Source of the DNA: Candidatus Woesearchaeota archaeon
GTDB lineage: Archaea; Nanobdellota; Nanobdellia; Woesearchaeales; ARS49
DNA: 13,784 bases
Reading direction: 5' to 3'
Assembly: GCA_023261345.1 (NCBI GenBank)
Contig: JAHFPE010000006.1
Span: 1-13,784, forward strand
Shown: positions 13,572 through 13,784 of the stretch, in pieces
Numbering within the stretch: the first letter of the stretch is position 1
Layout of the letters: every line of letters starts with the position of its first letter
Made by a program: the position numbers and the translations under genes
Notes under the pieces: generated by a model
Told to the model about the DNA's origin: nothing
Seen by the model: the letters and a program-made list of their open reading frames with translations, nothing else
The model's database searches: none

Positions 13572-13784
13572 TCATAAGTCCTTCTCAAGAGAAATCCTAT
13601 TCTCCTCAACGCAGGCGTGTTGTTCAACTTCAGTAAAGAAGAAACCATACTTTACTAAATATGAGAGCATACTTCTCCTCGTATTCCTCGTCTTAATCTT
13701 GATCTTTTTGTAGCCTTTCTTTTTTGCCCACTCCGCTTGAAACTTCATGAGCGCCTTTAAGATTCCCTGATTTCTAAACAATGG
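13572..13784 (-). CDS. GNAT-family acetyltransferase, 3' part only (cut by window edge)
   Basis: The reverse-strand frame is still open at the window end, so the N-terminus lies outside. The visible 70 residues carry the acetyl-CoA loop FRNQGILKALM, then a basic helix (EWAKKKGYKKIKIKT) and the closing strand-helix RSMLSYLVKYGFFF, all typical of the GNAT C-terminal half. The substrate cannot be guessed. It converges with valS, the stops being 17 nt apart, and is not closely similar to the GNAT at 1463-1972. A TTG near the edge could be mistaken for a start but lies inside the domain. Confidence 0.75.
   Translation of the reverse strand, partial: PLFRNQGILKALMKFQAEWAKKKGYKKIKIKTRNTRRSMLSYLVKYGFFFTEVEQHACVEENRISLEKDL

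Noticed and set aside
1-13784. tRNA, rRNA, CRISPR array or transposase
   Set aside because: I found no cloverleaf with a T-loop signature, no regularly spaced direct repeats with unique spacers, and no transposase motif in any frame.

Overview
The window is a stretch of archaeal chromosome. The evidence is an archaeal-type cell-division FtsZ (FtsZ2-like), a Nop5-fibrillarin operon for C/D box RNA-guided 2'-O-methylation, a HerA-type ATPase, an archaeal-type valyl-tRNA synthetase, and a repeated promoter layout. In that layout a TATA box lies about 26-28 nt from the start codon, which is typical of leaderless archaeal transcripts. The small AT-rich genes, a reduced Nop5 and several stand-alone toxin-antitoxin-like modules fit a DPANN-type archaeon (Woesearchaeota-like). 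The phylum assignment is inference only.

Layout, left to right. ftsZ2 (+) is followed by a dense cluster of hairpins ending in a T-run, then by an 88-nt structured repeat (copy 1), then by a GNAT acetyltransferase (+). A hicBA toxin-antitoxin pair (-) follows; hicA carries a one-base frameshift, and the pair is bracketed by two copies of the 3' end of a GNAT gene. A stand-alone receiver-domain protein (-) and a large multi-pass membrane protein with a C-terminal kinase/APH-like domain (+) diverge from a shared promoter region. A small unknown gene (+) then meets the nop5-fibrillarin operon (-) tail to tail. Upstream of nop5 lies copy 2 of the structured repeat, then a second inverted repeat, then an HTH-nucleotidyltransferase/HEPN gene pair (+). 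A herA-like ATPase (-) follows, then a 361-bp non-coding gap with a GC-rich island, a small unknown gene (+), valS (+), and the 3' part of a second GNAT gene (-) cut by the window edge.

The clearest functional units are nop5-fibrillarin (a translationally overlapped pair forming the methylation RNP core), the HTH-nucleotidyltransferase/HEPN pair (overlapping by 4 nt) and hicBA (directly abutting). The less expected material is non-coding. The two structured repeats keep the same stem through three compensatory G-C/C-G swaps, the ftsZ 3' region can form mutually exclusive hairpins, and a GC-rich island lies between herA and the next gene. On the protein side the most unusual gene is the roughly 790-residue membrane protein that joins a beta-propeller-like outer segment to an inner phosphotransferase-like domain, beside a lone receiver protein.
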